Assembly: GCF_000272005.1 (NCBI RefSeq)
Contig: NZ_AKKU01000026.1
Coordinates: 62,001 to 126,000 of the forward strand
Source: Alishewanella agri BL06
GTDB taxonomy: Bacteria > Pseudomonadota > Gammaproteobacteria > Enterobacterales > Alteromonadaceae
Reading direction: 5' to 3'
DNA: 64,000 nt
Part shown: positions 40,476 through 48,953 of the stretch, piece by piece
Layout: the number at the start of each line of letters is the position of its first letter
Numbering within the stretch: position 1 is the stretch's first letter
Translations under genes and position numbers: made by a program
Notes under the pieces: generated by a model
Database searches by the model: none
Seen by the model: the letters and a program-made list of their open reading frames with translations, nothing else
What the model was told of the DNA's origin: nothing

Positions 40476-41750
40476 TTAAACGTATCCGCGAGTCTTATAA
40501 TTCTGATCCAAAAGTGAGTAATTTTTTATATTTAGCTCTTTCGCTTTTAAACTAAGCTGTCTCTGTTTAAGAGAATCTGGTTCTATCTGCTCATACACCA
40601 CCCCACTAAATTCTTGCCTGAACATAGTCGGCAGTAAATGGCTATAAGTTCTGTCAATCATCTCAATGCTTGTACCACACTGTTTAGCCAGTGCTGCGTA
40701 ATCCGCTTTGCTTTTCAGGTTCCAAGTAATATACGAGTGACGAAGTGAATACAGTGTGCGCTCACCATATGGGCTTTGTCTTAGGTTCAGCTTTTCCAGC
40801 ACATAGGTGAATTTCTTGCTGAGACTTTTAGTGCTTGATCCGTCTGCAAGCACGAATACCAAGTCATCTGCTTTTCTGTCTGGAAAGCGTTCTACCAACT
40901 GTTCTAGGTTAGCCACAAAGTCGCTTCGCACAACAACTTGCCGAGTGCCAGTATATAAAGTGGTTTTGCCTTTACGAACTGCTACGGTAATTTCTGGTAC
41001 ACCGTCTACCAATTTAAAACTGATGTCGCTCCACTTAACATTTTCAATTTCAGTACCTGGCCGCATACCCGTTGCCAGTGCGAAGTCGATGTAGTCTTCC
41101 ATCAGCTCCAGCAGCATTTTACTTTTCTTGTTTTTAGTTCGCTGCATCTCTTCATTTATGAAGTCTGATATTTTGCGATACTCTTCCCAAGTAAAAGCGG
41201 CACGACGTTCTTGCCGTTTGCCGTCAGTCTCAAAAGTTGGGATATGGTATTTAGTGATTTGGCCTTTTCTTAACGCCTTTTCATAAACTTTAGTTAGAAC
41301 GGCATTATGGCTTTGCAATGTTGATTTTGAGGGTTGTCCACCAAACTTTGTCTCGCGCCAGCGATGAAAACTGTCCATATCAGATTGTGTGATCTGATCA
41401 ATCCGCTGGTCTTTAAAAAATGGGATATGGTAGTTAAGTAGAATGCCTTTATAAATGGAGTTGTTCTTCTTGGAAACGCCTTTGTTTATTAAAGCTTCTA
41501 ATTCTGAGATGACTTCAGCAGCAAGCTTATCAAAAGGCTGCGCACCAGCAGCAATACCAAGTTTCACTTCAGCTCGACGCTTATACATTGCGTCAATGGC
41601 TACCACTTTTGCTTTTTCTAGTTCAGTCTCACCAGTTGAGAAGGTGATATGCTTTTTATCGACTTTAAAGCGGGCGTACCAGCGCTTTGAATTGGACTGA
41701 GTATAAAGGTATAAACCCTCCATAACTGCAACTCGTTCCTGATACGCCAA
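40476..41750 (-). CDS. Tyrosine recombinase/integrase, copy 2
   Basis: 424 residues. N-terminal arm/DNA-binding region (YLYTQSNSKRWYARFKVDKKHITFST), SAM-like core-binding region (QRIDQITQSDMDSFHRWRE) and a catalytic domain with the box I Arg in FALATGMRPGTEIENVKW, box II YSLRHSYITWNL and the nucleophile Tyr in IEMIDRTYSHLL. Clearly paralogous to the gene just upstream, 12 bp away on the same strand. AT-rich, unlike the mer genes. Together the pair probably catalyses integration into and excision from tRNA-Leu. Confidence 0.92.
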   Translation of the reverse strand: MAYQERVAVMEGLYLYTQSNSKRWYARFKVDKKHITFSTGETELEKAKVVAIDAMYKRRAEVKLGIAAGAQPFDKLAAEVISELEALINKGVSKKNNSIYKGILLNYHIPFFKDQRIDQITQSDMDSFHRWRETKFGGQPSKSTLQSHNAVLTKVYEKALRKGQITKYHIPTFETDGKRQERRAAFTWEEYRKISDFINEEMQRTKNKKSKMLLELMEDYIDFALATGMRPGTEIENVKWSDISFKLVDGVPEITVAVRKGKTTLYTGTRQVVVRSDFVANLEQLVERFPDRKADDLVFVLADGSSTKSLSKKFTYVLEKLNLRQSPYGERTLYSLRHSYITWNLKSKADYAALAKQCGTSIEMIDRTYSHLLPTMFRQEFSGVVYEQIEPDSLKQRQLSLKAKELNIKNYSLLDQNYKTRGYV

Positions 41751-41762
41751 CGCTGCCTCCTG

Positions 41763-43040
41763 CTAGATGTAGCCTCTATGCTTGTAGTTATAAGCCCATT
41801 CATTTATTCGTTGTTGTAACTGCTCGTCATAAGTTACATCTTCAAATTGTCGAACGACTCTTTCTTTTGTTTCCAGCTCGATCCCTGACAACTGTCGACC
41901 GAACATTCTTGGGATGACATGGCTATAGTGTTGCTCAATCATTTGAATGCCAGTGCCACACTGCCGCGCTAACACATCAATACTGACGTTTTGTGCTGCC
42001 AATTCCCATGTAATGTAACTATGTCTAAGAGAATATAAACTTCTTTCACCATATTGTGAATTCTTAAGTTCAATCATTTCTAATGCCGCATCAAAGTGTC
42101 TGTTCATCTCCCTTGAGGTTGTTCCATCTGAAAGCCGAAAAAGTCTGTCGTTACCTGTTCGGTTTTGGAAACGTTCCGACAAACGATTAAGCACTTTGAC
42201 TATTGCTGCCTTACAAACGATCTCACGTGTGCCAGTGTACTTAGTGGTTTTGCCTTTTCTTACTGTGACATAAAAGCGCATTTGTGTTTCATCCCGTTCA
42301 GGGTGAAGGTCTGCCCATGTTAGGTTATCCATCTCTGATCCAGGGCGCATACCGGTTAGGATCGCGAAATCCATATAATCAACAAGTAGCTCTCGTAGCT
42401 GGCGCGTTTTTTCCTTGCGACTTTCTTTCCCCATTTGAATAACTTGTTCTCTAACTCGCGCATATTCATCAATGGAAAATGCAGCGCGTCTTGAGCCACT
42501 AGCACCTTTGTTTTCTAATGTTGGCACTTGGGAAACCAACATGTATTTTCGTCTAACTGCAAAATCAAACACCATTTGTAGTGCTGAGTTATGATTTTGC
42601 ACAGTGGATTTAGCGGGTATTCTGCCAAGCTGTTTCACTCGCCATACGTCAAAATCATCAAGTTGATCGGCATTGATACGAGTTATATGAGTATCGCCAA
42701 AGAAGGGGATGTGATACTTGTTCAGCGCACCAATGTAGTCATCGTAAATGACTTTACCTGTGCCTGTTGCCTTTGCGACTTTCATTTGCTCAATAACTTT
42801 CTCGGCAATAAATGCAAAACGCTTTGATTCAACAACAAAGTTATTTGTTTCAAAACGAATTTCAAATTCAATCAAGAGACGATGTGCTTTAGCTATTGCC
42901 TGCGGTAAATCAGGAGTTTGAGTGGATCGAATGATATAGGTTTTGTCCACTTTTAAGCGTACAATCCAGTTATAACAGTTCGATTGTTTGTAAATTTTTA
43001 GGTTAGGTGCAAGTGTGTGTTTCTCAAGGATTTTTGCCAT
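41763..43040 (-). CDS. Tyrosine recombinase/integrase, copy 1, next to attR
   Basis: 425 residues from the ATG complementary to 43038-43040, chosen because TAGGAG precedes it; an upstream in-frame ATG lacks a ribosome site. Plan as in copy 2: NCYNWIVRLKVDKTYIIRST, core-binding INADQLDDFDVWRVKQLG, box I FAILTGMRPGSEMDNLTW, box II YSLRHSYITWEL and the Tyr in IQMIEQHYSHVIPRMF. The gene begins 108 bp from the attR core, the usual place for an integrase. Confidence 0.92.
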   Translation of the reverse strand: MAKILEKHTLAPNLKIYKQSNCYNWIVRLKVDKTYIIRSTQTPDLPQAIAKAHRLLIEFEIRFETNNFVVESKRFAFIAEKVIEQMKVAKATGTGKVIYDDYIGALNKYHIPFFGDTHITRINADQLDDFDVWRVKQLGRIPAKSTVQNHNSALQMVFDFAVRRKYMLVSQVPTLENKGASGSRRAAFSIDEYARVREQVIQMGKESRKEKTRQLRELLVDYMDFAILTGMRPGSEMDNLTWADLHPERDETQMRFYVTVRKGKTTKYTGTREIVCKAAIVKVLNRLSERFQNRTGNDRLFRLSDGTTSREMNRHFDAALEMIELKNSQYGERSLYSLRHSYITWELAAQNVSIDVLARQCGTGIQMIEQHYSHVIPRMFGRQLSGIELETKERVVRQFEDVTYDEQLQQRINEWAYNYKHRGYI

Positions 43041-43147
43041 GATATGACTCCTAAATCCGGAACACCTTTTGTGAAGTTTTTTCAAAGGTGGAGGATTTAT
43101 ATTGTTAAGCTACTGAATTTATAGCAACAATATCTTATAGTCATTTC

Positions 43148-43156
43148 ATTCAAAAT
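43148..43156. other. attR core of the genomic island
   Basis: ATTCAAAAT, identical to the attL core at 6567-6575, at the start of the 3' tRNA half. Confidence 0.85.
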
Positions 43157-43203
43157 CCGCCGGGGGAAACTCCGTGTCGGTTCGAGTCCGACCCTAGGCA
43201 CCA
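43148..43203 (+). pseudogene. 3' half of chromosomal tRNA-Leu(CAA)
   Basis: After the core come anticodon-stem strand TCCGC, variable arm CGGGGGAAACTCCG, T-arm GTCGG TTCGAGT CCGAC, acceptor CCTAGGC and encoded ACCA. TCCGC pairs with GCGGA and CCTAGGC with GCCTGGG, both of which lie 36.6 kb away at 6536-6575; upstream of the core here is only AT-rich island DNA. It has no 5' half or promoter of its own. Confidence 0.92.
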
Positions 43204-43288
43204 AACAATATGTTACGGCCACTCTCATTTTTTACGATGTCGTTGAGCATTCACATATCAGCGTTCAGGCTGCTATAGCAGGCAGCGA

Positions 43289-44068
43289 CTACTCTTTGCG
43301 AACTGCTGGTTGGTAACGCAACAAAATCCTCTGGATAGTGCCATCATCTATCATTAACTGCAGCGTTTGCTGCACCCGACTTGCTAATTCTGGCTGATTA
43401 GGGTTAATCGCGCAGTAGACGTTATCTGGTGCTGCCCAAAGCGGGTCTGCATGCAAGCCCTCACTATTAAATTGTTGCTGATGATATTCATAAGCCCGAT
43501 CCACAGTCAGTACCGCATCAAGTCGCTGTTTTTGCAGCCGCATCAGATTGCTTTGTAGTGAGATGGCGTCATCCCGAATAATCAGGCGCTGTGAAAAGAC
43601 TGCATCAAATTCAGGGTAGCTGAAACCACGGTCGGTGCCGACCCGCTTACCCAATAGATCAGTGAGCTGGGTGATAGAAGGGCTATGACTTCGTCTTACG
43701 ATAACCTGGCGCGTTGTAAAGAGGCTGGGACTCCAAGCCAAAAGCTCTGGCTGCTCAACCCATGCCGGACTCAGAAAGCAAGCGATGTCAGCTTCGTCAC
43801 GAAGTAACCATTGTTCCACCCGTCCCCGGGGTAAAGGTAAAAAGTTCAGGGTAAGTGTGCTGCGGCTGGCAAGAGCTTCAAGAATATCTTTGCTGATCCC
43901 CCCAGCTAGATCGCCACTCTCGTCAAACAGTGCATAAGGGGGCGCGTTAGAGCTACTGACAATAGCCCGCAGTGAGCCGGTATCGGCGACGACCGGCGCC
44001 GAGGTTAATATCAACGAACTAATCAATAACAAGCCGCGCACCAACACCTCAGATGAATACCGCCGCAC
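43289..44068 (-). CDS. Periplasmic solute-binding-like protein (SBP family 3 type)
   Basis: 259 residues with a signal peptide (LLLISSLILTSAPVVAD) and a type II periplasmic-binding fold like amino-acid-binding proteins: NAPPYALFDESGDLAGGISKDIL near the start, VEQWLLRDEADIACFL, LLGKRVGTDRGFSYPEFD, and a C-terminal helix QTLQLMIDDGTIQRILLRY. No transporter genes adjoin it, so it may be a stand-alone sensor or binding protein. First chromosomal gene right of the island. Confidence 0.75.
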   Translation of the reverse strand: MRRYSSEVLVRGLLLISSLILTSAPVVADTGSLRAIVSSSNAPPYALFDESGDLAGGISKDILEALASRSTLTLNFLPLPRGRVEQWLLRDEADIACFLSPAWVEQPELLAWSPSLFTTRQVIVRRSHSPSITQLTDLLGKRVGTDRGFSYPEFDAVFSQRLIIRDDAISLQSNLMRLQKQRLDAVLTVDRAYEYHQQQFNSEGLHADPLWAAPDNVYCAINPNQPELASRVQQTLQLMIDDGTIQRILLRYQPAVRKE

Positions 44069-44139
44069 TTTTAACTTAGCATGCTATATCCGAAAAACAA
44101 GCGAAGTCTAATTCGGCTAACTATTTCAATAAAACATGA

Positions 44140-45504
44140 CTAAAATCCCGGCTGCAGCTGTTGTAGGGTAGCTACAGCTAACGGATTCTCGACGATGTCA
44201 TTAAGGCGCAATAACGTCAGTCCCTGATAATTGCCATTTCGTAGCACTTGTTGCAGGTTACTCCAGCCCTCGGCATGATAGAGACCTGCGGCGAGCGCAT
44301 TTTCGCCTTTTAATATAACACCCTGTCTACGTGCTTCTGCACCAATCCAGTTCACCAGTGTGCTTGGCATAGAACCTGCCTCACCCTCTGGCTCATCAGA
44401 CATTTCGAGCGCGGTAAAATGCACTACAACTTTGCGCTGTTGTTTGGCTTTCGGAGCTGCCAGAGCGATTATTTGCTGATAACCCGGCTCAGGTGTGGAA
44501 CTGAAGGCGGCATTCGCATCAATAATACCGGCCGCTAACTCTGCGGTACGAGCGCCAATGTCAGAGTTGATTGTCCAATGAATACCGGGGATTTTAAAAC
44601 CCAATGGAATTTCGGCTGGTAGCTGTTGGAAAGCGTATTCTGCATAGCGCAACATCCTGGCGCCGTGCGCCACCAGTGCTTGGTGATACCATTGCAAAAA
44701 GTCTTGCCTGGATGGCTCGGTCAGATGTTGGTTGCTTGCTATCGCCTGGTCCCAGGACATTGGGAGTGCTATCTCTGCGAAGTTTTGATAAGCGGTGCCC
44801 CAGCCTGAGTTGAGTGTGGCGATGCTTTGATAGCGTTGCTCCAGCCAGTGTTGGAAGTCAGTTCTGCTCAATAAAGAGTAAGCCTGAAAACGTCCGCGTG
44901 ACGGAAAAGCCGCCGCAACGCCATCATGGCTGTTATATGAAGGGTAGCGTAACTCACCGGCCGGCCCCATAGAAATATTCAGTTCAACAAAGTCTGTGGC
45001 TATTGTCTGATATCGCGTTGCGAAAGCTTGCATAAACTCAATATATTGGGTTTTTACCAGTTCATCTGACCATAGTGACAGGGTTTCATTGGCCGTATTG
45101 CCGTCTTCGCTTTGATAGCGTAAATCGTCAGGCGCAATCCCCTTTCTTTGATAATGTGTCCAAATCCAGCCAGGTAACGGGATATCGCAGTCGTCACCCA
45201 CATTACCGCCGCATTGATGAAATGCCATAATGGGGATAATTTTTAGTCCGGCAGCGCGAATATCTGAAAAAACATCATCATAGTACTGCCAGACAAATTG
45301 TTGGTCGCCGGCTTGCTCTACCAGCCCCCACCAAACATCTACTGAGATTGCTGTTATTCCAAGTTTTTTTGCGACCTTGAGTTGATGCTGAAATTCACTG
45401 CGCTCCCTGACAATTAAGGGCGCCATGGCATTAATCTCTGGTAATGCCTGTACCGGCCATGTTAAACAAAATAACAGTGAACAGAACAACATCACTTTAC
45501 GCAT
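44140..45504 (-). CDS. Secreted beta-amylase-like glycoside hydrolase, family 14
   Basis: Exo-acting hydrolase expected to release maltose from starch or related alpha-1,4-glucans. 454 residues with a signal peptide (MRKVMLFCSLLFCLTWPVQA). GH14 landmarks: ISVDVWWGLVEQ, IMAFHQCGGNVGDDCDIPLP, the acid-catalyst region NISMGPAGELRYPSYN (Glu near 183), GFKIPGIHW and the second catalytic Glu in ILKGENALAAG near 400. GH14 enzymes are common in plants and some bacilli and less usual in gammaproteobacteria. Single gene, divergent from the permease gene. Confidence 0.88.
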   Translation of the reverse strand: MRKVMLFCSLLFCLTWPVQALPEINAMAPLIVRERSEFQHQLKVAKKLGITAISVDVWWGLVEQAGDQQFVWQYYDDVFSDIRAAGLKIIPIMAFHQCGGNVGDDCDIPLPGWIWTHYQRKGIAPDDLRYQSEDGNTANETLSLWSDELVKTQYIEFMQAFATRYQTIATDFVELNISMGPAGELRYPSYNSHDGVAAAFPSRGRFQAYSLLSRTDFQHWLEQRYQSIATLNSGWGTAYQNFAEIALPMSWDQAIASNQHLTEPSRQDFLQWYHQALVAHGARMLRYAEYAFQQLPAEIPLGFKIPGIHWTINSDIGARTAELAAGIIDANAAFSSTPEPGYQQIIALAAPKAKQQRKVVVHFTALEMSDEPEGEAGSMPSTLVNWIGAEARRQGVILKGENALAAGLYHAEGWSNLQQVLRNGNYQGLTLLRLNDIVENPLAVATLQQLQPGF

Positions 45505-45683
45505 GACAGCTTTCCGTTAACTAAAGACCCGATACTCTAGGCCGAAAAGTCACTGCTGTCAAAATGGCGACTTTGCCAACCTCGCCAGAGTCTGGCACTG
45601 TGTTATTATCAATTCTGTTTTCCAGAAACTACGCCATGTTATGGTAGTTACTGAGAGTGTCAGAGCTTAATCCGGGTATCCTT

Positions 45684-46787
45684 ATGTCACAAATTTTCAG
45701 CAATGTTGCCGTTAGCAGAGCGTTATTGCTCCTCATTCTGGCGGCAGGGGTGTATTTTTTTATTGGCTTTCTGGTACCGGTGCTGGCGGCGCTGATTATT
45801 TGTTTTGCCAGTTGGCCGGTATATCAGCGGTTAGTCAGGCAGTGTGGCAATAATACAACCCTTGCCGCGACGCTGGCGCTGATTCTGATTGTATTGTGTC
45901 TGGTGGTACCGCTAACCTGGGTGTTTAGTTATGCGATAGCGGAAATGAAGCTCTGGATGAAATGGTTATTGGCAGCGAATCAATCGGGAGCGCCAGTACC
46001 CGATTGGATTGCCGCGTTACCGGGTGTAGGAAGCTGGCTGGCGCAAGTCTGGCAGGATTATTTAAGTGAACCTCATCAATTGGGGCATGCAGTTAGTGTG
46101 ATTAGTGGTGAACACCTGAGCGGGATCTCGCGTACTGTATTAAATCTGGGCTGGCAAACGGCCGGCGCTTTGTTAACCATTTTATTCATGCTGATCACAC
46201 TGTTCTTTCTTTACAAAGATGGCGATAAATTTGCGGGTCAGTTAGATACGGTCGGGGAGAGAATTTTACCTGCGCGTTGGCAGCGTTTCTCCCGGGTGGT
46301 GCCTGCCACCGTAAGCTCTACGGTGCTGGGCATGACCGTGATTGCGATTGGTGAGGGGATAGTGCTAGGTGTCGCCTATTGGATTGCCGGGGTGCCGTCG
46401 CCGGTGGCTTTTGGTGTGATCACCGGCTTTATGGCGTTGATCCCAGGTGGCGCGCCGCTGGCCTTTACACTGATCTCTTTATATCTGGTTGGCATCGGCG
46501 ACCTGACTGCGGGTATCGCGCTGTTTTTGTGGGGCAGTGTCGAGCTGTTTATTGTTGATAAAACCATCCGGCCGACTCTGGTCGGTGGGCCAATTAAGCT
46601 GCCTTTTTTACCTACTTTTTTTGGTTTAATCGGTGGGGTAAAGACTATGGGGCTGGTCGGCTTATTTATTGGTCCGGTGCTAATGGCGCTGCTAGTGGCA
46701 ATGTGGCGTGAGTGGTTACGGGAAGTGCCGCCGGCCGCTGAGGTAACCGAGGTAAACTCCAGGGTAGAGGTGGATGGCAGCAGTTAA
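45684..46787 (+). CDS. AI-2E family (PerM/YdiK-like) transporter
   Basis: Inner-membrane permease of the AI-2E/UPF0118 family; substrates vary and are unknown here. 367 residues from ATG 45684; a GTG at 45657 would add nine residues and neither start has a strong ribosome site. About eight membrane helices, with the conserved region TLFFLYKDGDKF, GVITGFMALIPGGAPLAFT and FGLIGGVKTMGLVGLFIGP. It overlaps the next gene by 14 bp. Confidence 0.85.
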   Translation: MSQIFSNVAVSRALLLLILAAGVYFFIGFLVPVLAALIICFASWPVYQRLVRQCGNNTTLAATLALILIVLCLVVPLTWVFSYAIAEMKLWMKWLLAANQSGAPVPDWIAALPGVGSWLAQVWQDYLSEPHQLGHAVSVISGEHLSGISRTVLNLGWQTAGALLTILFMLITLFFLYKDGDKFAGQLDTVGERILPARWQRFSRVVPATVSSTVLGMTVIAIGEGIVLGVAYWIAGVPSPVAFGVITGFMALIPGGAPLAFTLISLYLVGIGDLTAGIALFLWGSVELFIVDKTIRPTLVGGPIKLPFLPTFFGLIGGVKTMGLVGLFIGPVLMALLVAMWREWLREVPPAAEVTEVNSRVEVDGSS

Positions 46788-48681
46788 GGTTTGGGCCGGG
46801 CCCATTTTAAGGCGGTTGACGCCAGAGAGGTTGACGTTTTGGCTGGCAACCGATGCCCCAGTAAGGCTCGATCTCACGCTCACACCACAAGATGGCGCAG
46901 CGATTAGACTTTCGCAAGATCATTTAAAAGCCGGACATACCGAACTTAAAGCCGGTGCCAAGCTGTACTTTCAGTTGCTGGATATTCACCTGCCAACCGC
47001 CTTGCCAACCCAGCAGCCAATTTACTACCAGTTATTATTAAACGGTGAGCGCTGGCAGCAGTGGGCGCCGGATCTGTGCTTTGCCGATCAGCCTGAGCCA
47101 TTTTTTGTCTTACAACCTGATGTGCGGCAACTGTTGCACGGCTCCTGCCGTAAACCGCATCATCCTGCTGCTGATGGTTTGCTGCAGGTGGAGCAGTTAC
47201 TGGCCGAGACGGCGCCAGAGCAGTGGCCAGCGCTGTTAATGCTAAGTGGCGATCAGATTTATGCTGATGATGTGGCCACACCTATGTTAGTTGCCATCCA
47301 CCAATTACTGCCGCAACTGGGCTTGCCAGATGAAGCGCTACCTTGCAGTGAAGTCGCCAGTGCCGGTGCATTGCATCAGCAGCAGCCTTATTATTTGAAG
47401 CGGGAAGCCCTGTTACCGGATAATAAACTTAGCCGCGATATGGTGACTAAGGTATTCGGTGGAGTACGTAAACCGGTATTTACTTCAGACTCAGCCCATA
47501 ATCATCTGATTAGTCTGGGTGAAGTGCTGGCAATGTATTTATTGGTTTGGTCGCCGCAGCCCTGGCAACAGGTTCTGGCGAGCGGGGGATGGCCAGCTGC
47601 GCCGGAACTGGACGCACAGCTGCAACAACAATATCAGCAACAGCAACAGATATTGCAGCAATTTGTTGATGGGTTGCCGCGGGTTAGAAGAGCCTTGGCG
47701 CATTTACCGGTGGCGATGATTTTCGACGACCATGATATTACTGATGATTGGAATTTAACGGCGGCTTGGGAGCAAGCTGCTTATAACCACGATTTTTCGG
47801 CACGGATTATTGGTAATGCCTTGTTGGGCTACCTGATGTGTCAAGGTTGGGGTAATTGTCCTGAAGCCTTTAGTGCGGACTTGCTGCAACAGGTACAGCA
47901 GGTGCTGGCGCAGCCGGGGCAGGACTTGCACGATAAATTACTGCAGCAGTTATTTCGTTTTAATCAATGGCAATACCAGTGGCCGACCGAGCCGCCACTG
48001 CTAGTGCTGGATACCCGCACTCAGCGCTGGCGCTCCGAGCGCTCGCTGGAAAGTCCGTCTGGGTTGATGGATTGGGAAGCCATTACCGATTTGCAGCAAC
48101 GCCTATTGGGGTTAGAGGCAGTGATTCTGGTCTCGCCGGCACCGATTTTTGGTGTAAAGTTAATTGAAAGCATTCAGCGGGTATTTGCCTGGTGTGGTAA
48201 GCCGCTGTTAGTTGATGCAGAAAACTGGATGGCTCACCCGGGTGCCGCCCATGCCATGCTCAATTTGTTCCGGCACCCGAAAACGCCGCGACACTTTGTT
48301 ATTTTGTCGGGTGATGTGCACTACTCCTTTGTTTACGATATCAGGTTAAGGGGTAAAAGACGTGGACCTGACTTGTGGCAAATTACCAGCAGTGGCCTGA
48401 AGAATGAGTTCCCCAAAAAACTGCTCGATGTTTTTGATCGCTTAAACCGTTGGCTGTACTCGCCACGCTCGCCATTAAACTGGTTTACCCGCCGCCGTCG
48501 GATGCAGGTAATACCTCACAAACCGGAAACGGCCGATCCCGGCGAGCGGTTACTAAACGCTTCTGGAGTCGGACTGGTCACCCTCAATGCTGATGGTTCG
48601 CCACGAGAGGTCATGCAGCTGTGTGCCGATGGGCGTAAGATTCGCTTTGTGTTACGTGAAGAGGAAGGGCGCTGGGAATAA
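46774..48681 (+). CDS. PhoD-like metallophosphatase (alkaline phosphatase D family)
   Basis: 635 residues without a signal peptide, so probably cytoplasmic. The phosphatase core shows LLHGSCRKPHHPAAD, LLMLSGDQIYADDVATPM, VAMIFDDHDITDDWN and FVILSGDVHYSFVYDI, which carry the Asp, Asn and His metal ligands of the PhoD-like family. An insertion around residues 255-310 is very rich in Gln (QLQQQYQQQQQILQQF). The start lies within the end of the AI-2E gene, so they are co-translated. Substrate unknown. Confidence 0.85.
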   Translation: MAAVKVWAGPILRRLTPERLTFWLATDAPVRLDLTLTPQDGAAIRLSQDHLKAGHTELKAGAKLYFQLLDIHLPTALPTQQPIYYQLLLNGERWQQWAPDLCFADQPEPFFVLQPDVRQLLHGSCRKPHHPAADGLLQVEQLLAETAPEQWPALLMLSGDQIYADDVATPMLVAIHQLLPQLGLPDEALPCSEVASAGALHQQQPYYLKREALLPDNKLSRDMVTKVFGGVRKPVFTSDSAHNHLISLGEVLAMYLLVWSPQPWQQVLASGGWPAAPELDAQLQQQYQQQQQILQQFVDGLPRVRRALAHLPVAMIFDDHDITDDWNLTAAWEQAAYNHDFSARIIGNALLGYLMCQGWGNCPEAFSADLLQQVQQVLAQPGQDLHDKLLQQLFRFNQWQYQWPTEPPLLVLDTRTQRWRSERSLESPSGLMDWEAITDLQQRLLGLEAVILVSPAPIFGVKLIESIQRVFAWCGKPLLVDAENWMAHPGAAHAMLNLFRHPKTPRHFVILSGDVHYSFVYDIRLRGKRRGPDLWQITSSGLKNEFPKKLLDVFDRLNRWLYSPRSPLNWFTRRRRMQVIPHKPETADPGERLLNASGVGLVTLNADGSPREVMQLCADGRKIRFVLREEEGRWE

Positions 48682-48791
48682 TCAGTGCTGCTCCAACTTG
48701 CCAAATCAGCTAAACCTTATACACTGATAAAGCGCGTAAATTCGCTTCTTATAATAATTAAAAGAAAACAAACAGATAGGAATATGCTGCT

Positions 48792-48947
48792 ATGGGTGCA
48801 CTCACTAAATCGCTGCAAAATATCAGCGTGCGTACCAAATTATTAACCGGTTTTCAGGCCAGTGAGCAGACTGCGATGGCCAGTACCAACCTAAGCCAGC
48901 TGGGTAATGATTTACAACAAGTCGCGGCACGCTTTCGGGTAGCCTAG
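48792..48947 (+). pseudogene. Collapsed methyl-accepting chemotaxis protein (51 codons)
   Basis: An intact mini-frame whose first 21 residues (MGALTKSLQNISVRTKLLTG) are the start of a chemotaxis receptor before its first membrane helix, joined directly to a typical receptor C-terminus (TNLSQLGNDLQQVAARFRVA). The membrane, sensor, HAMP and signalling regions, some 500 or more residues, are missing. It looks like a large in-frame internal deletion. It stops 6 bp before the following kinase gene. Confidence 0.7.
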
Positions 48948-48953
48948 TCGCCG

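Noticed and set aside
43060..43095. Hairpin CACCTTTTG/CAAAGGTG upstream of integrase copy 1
   Set aside because: Imperfect and AT-rich; it could be regulatory but is too weak to list as a site.
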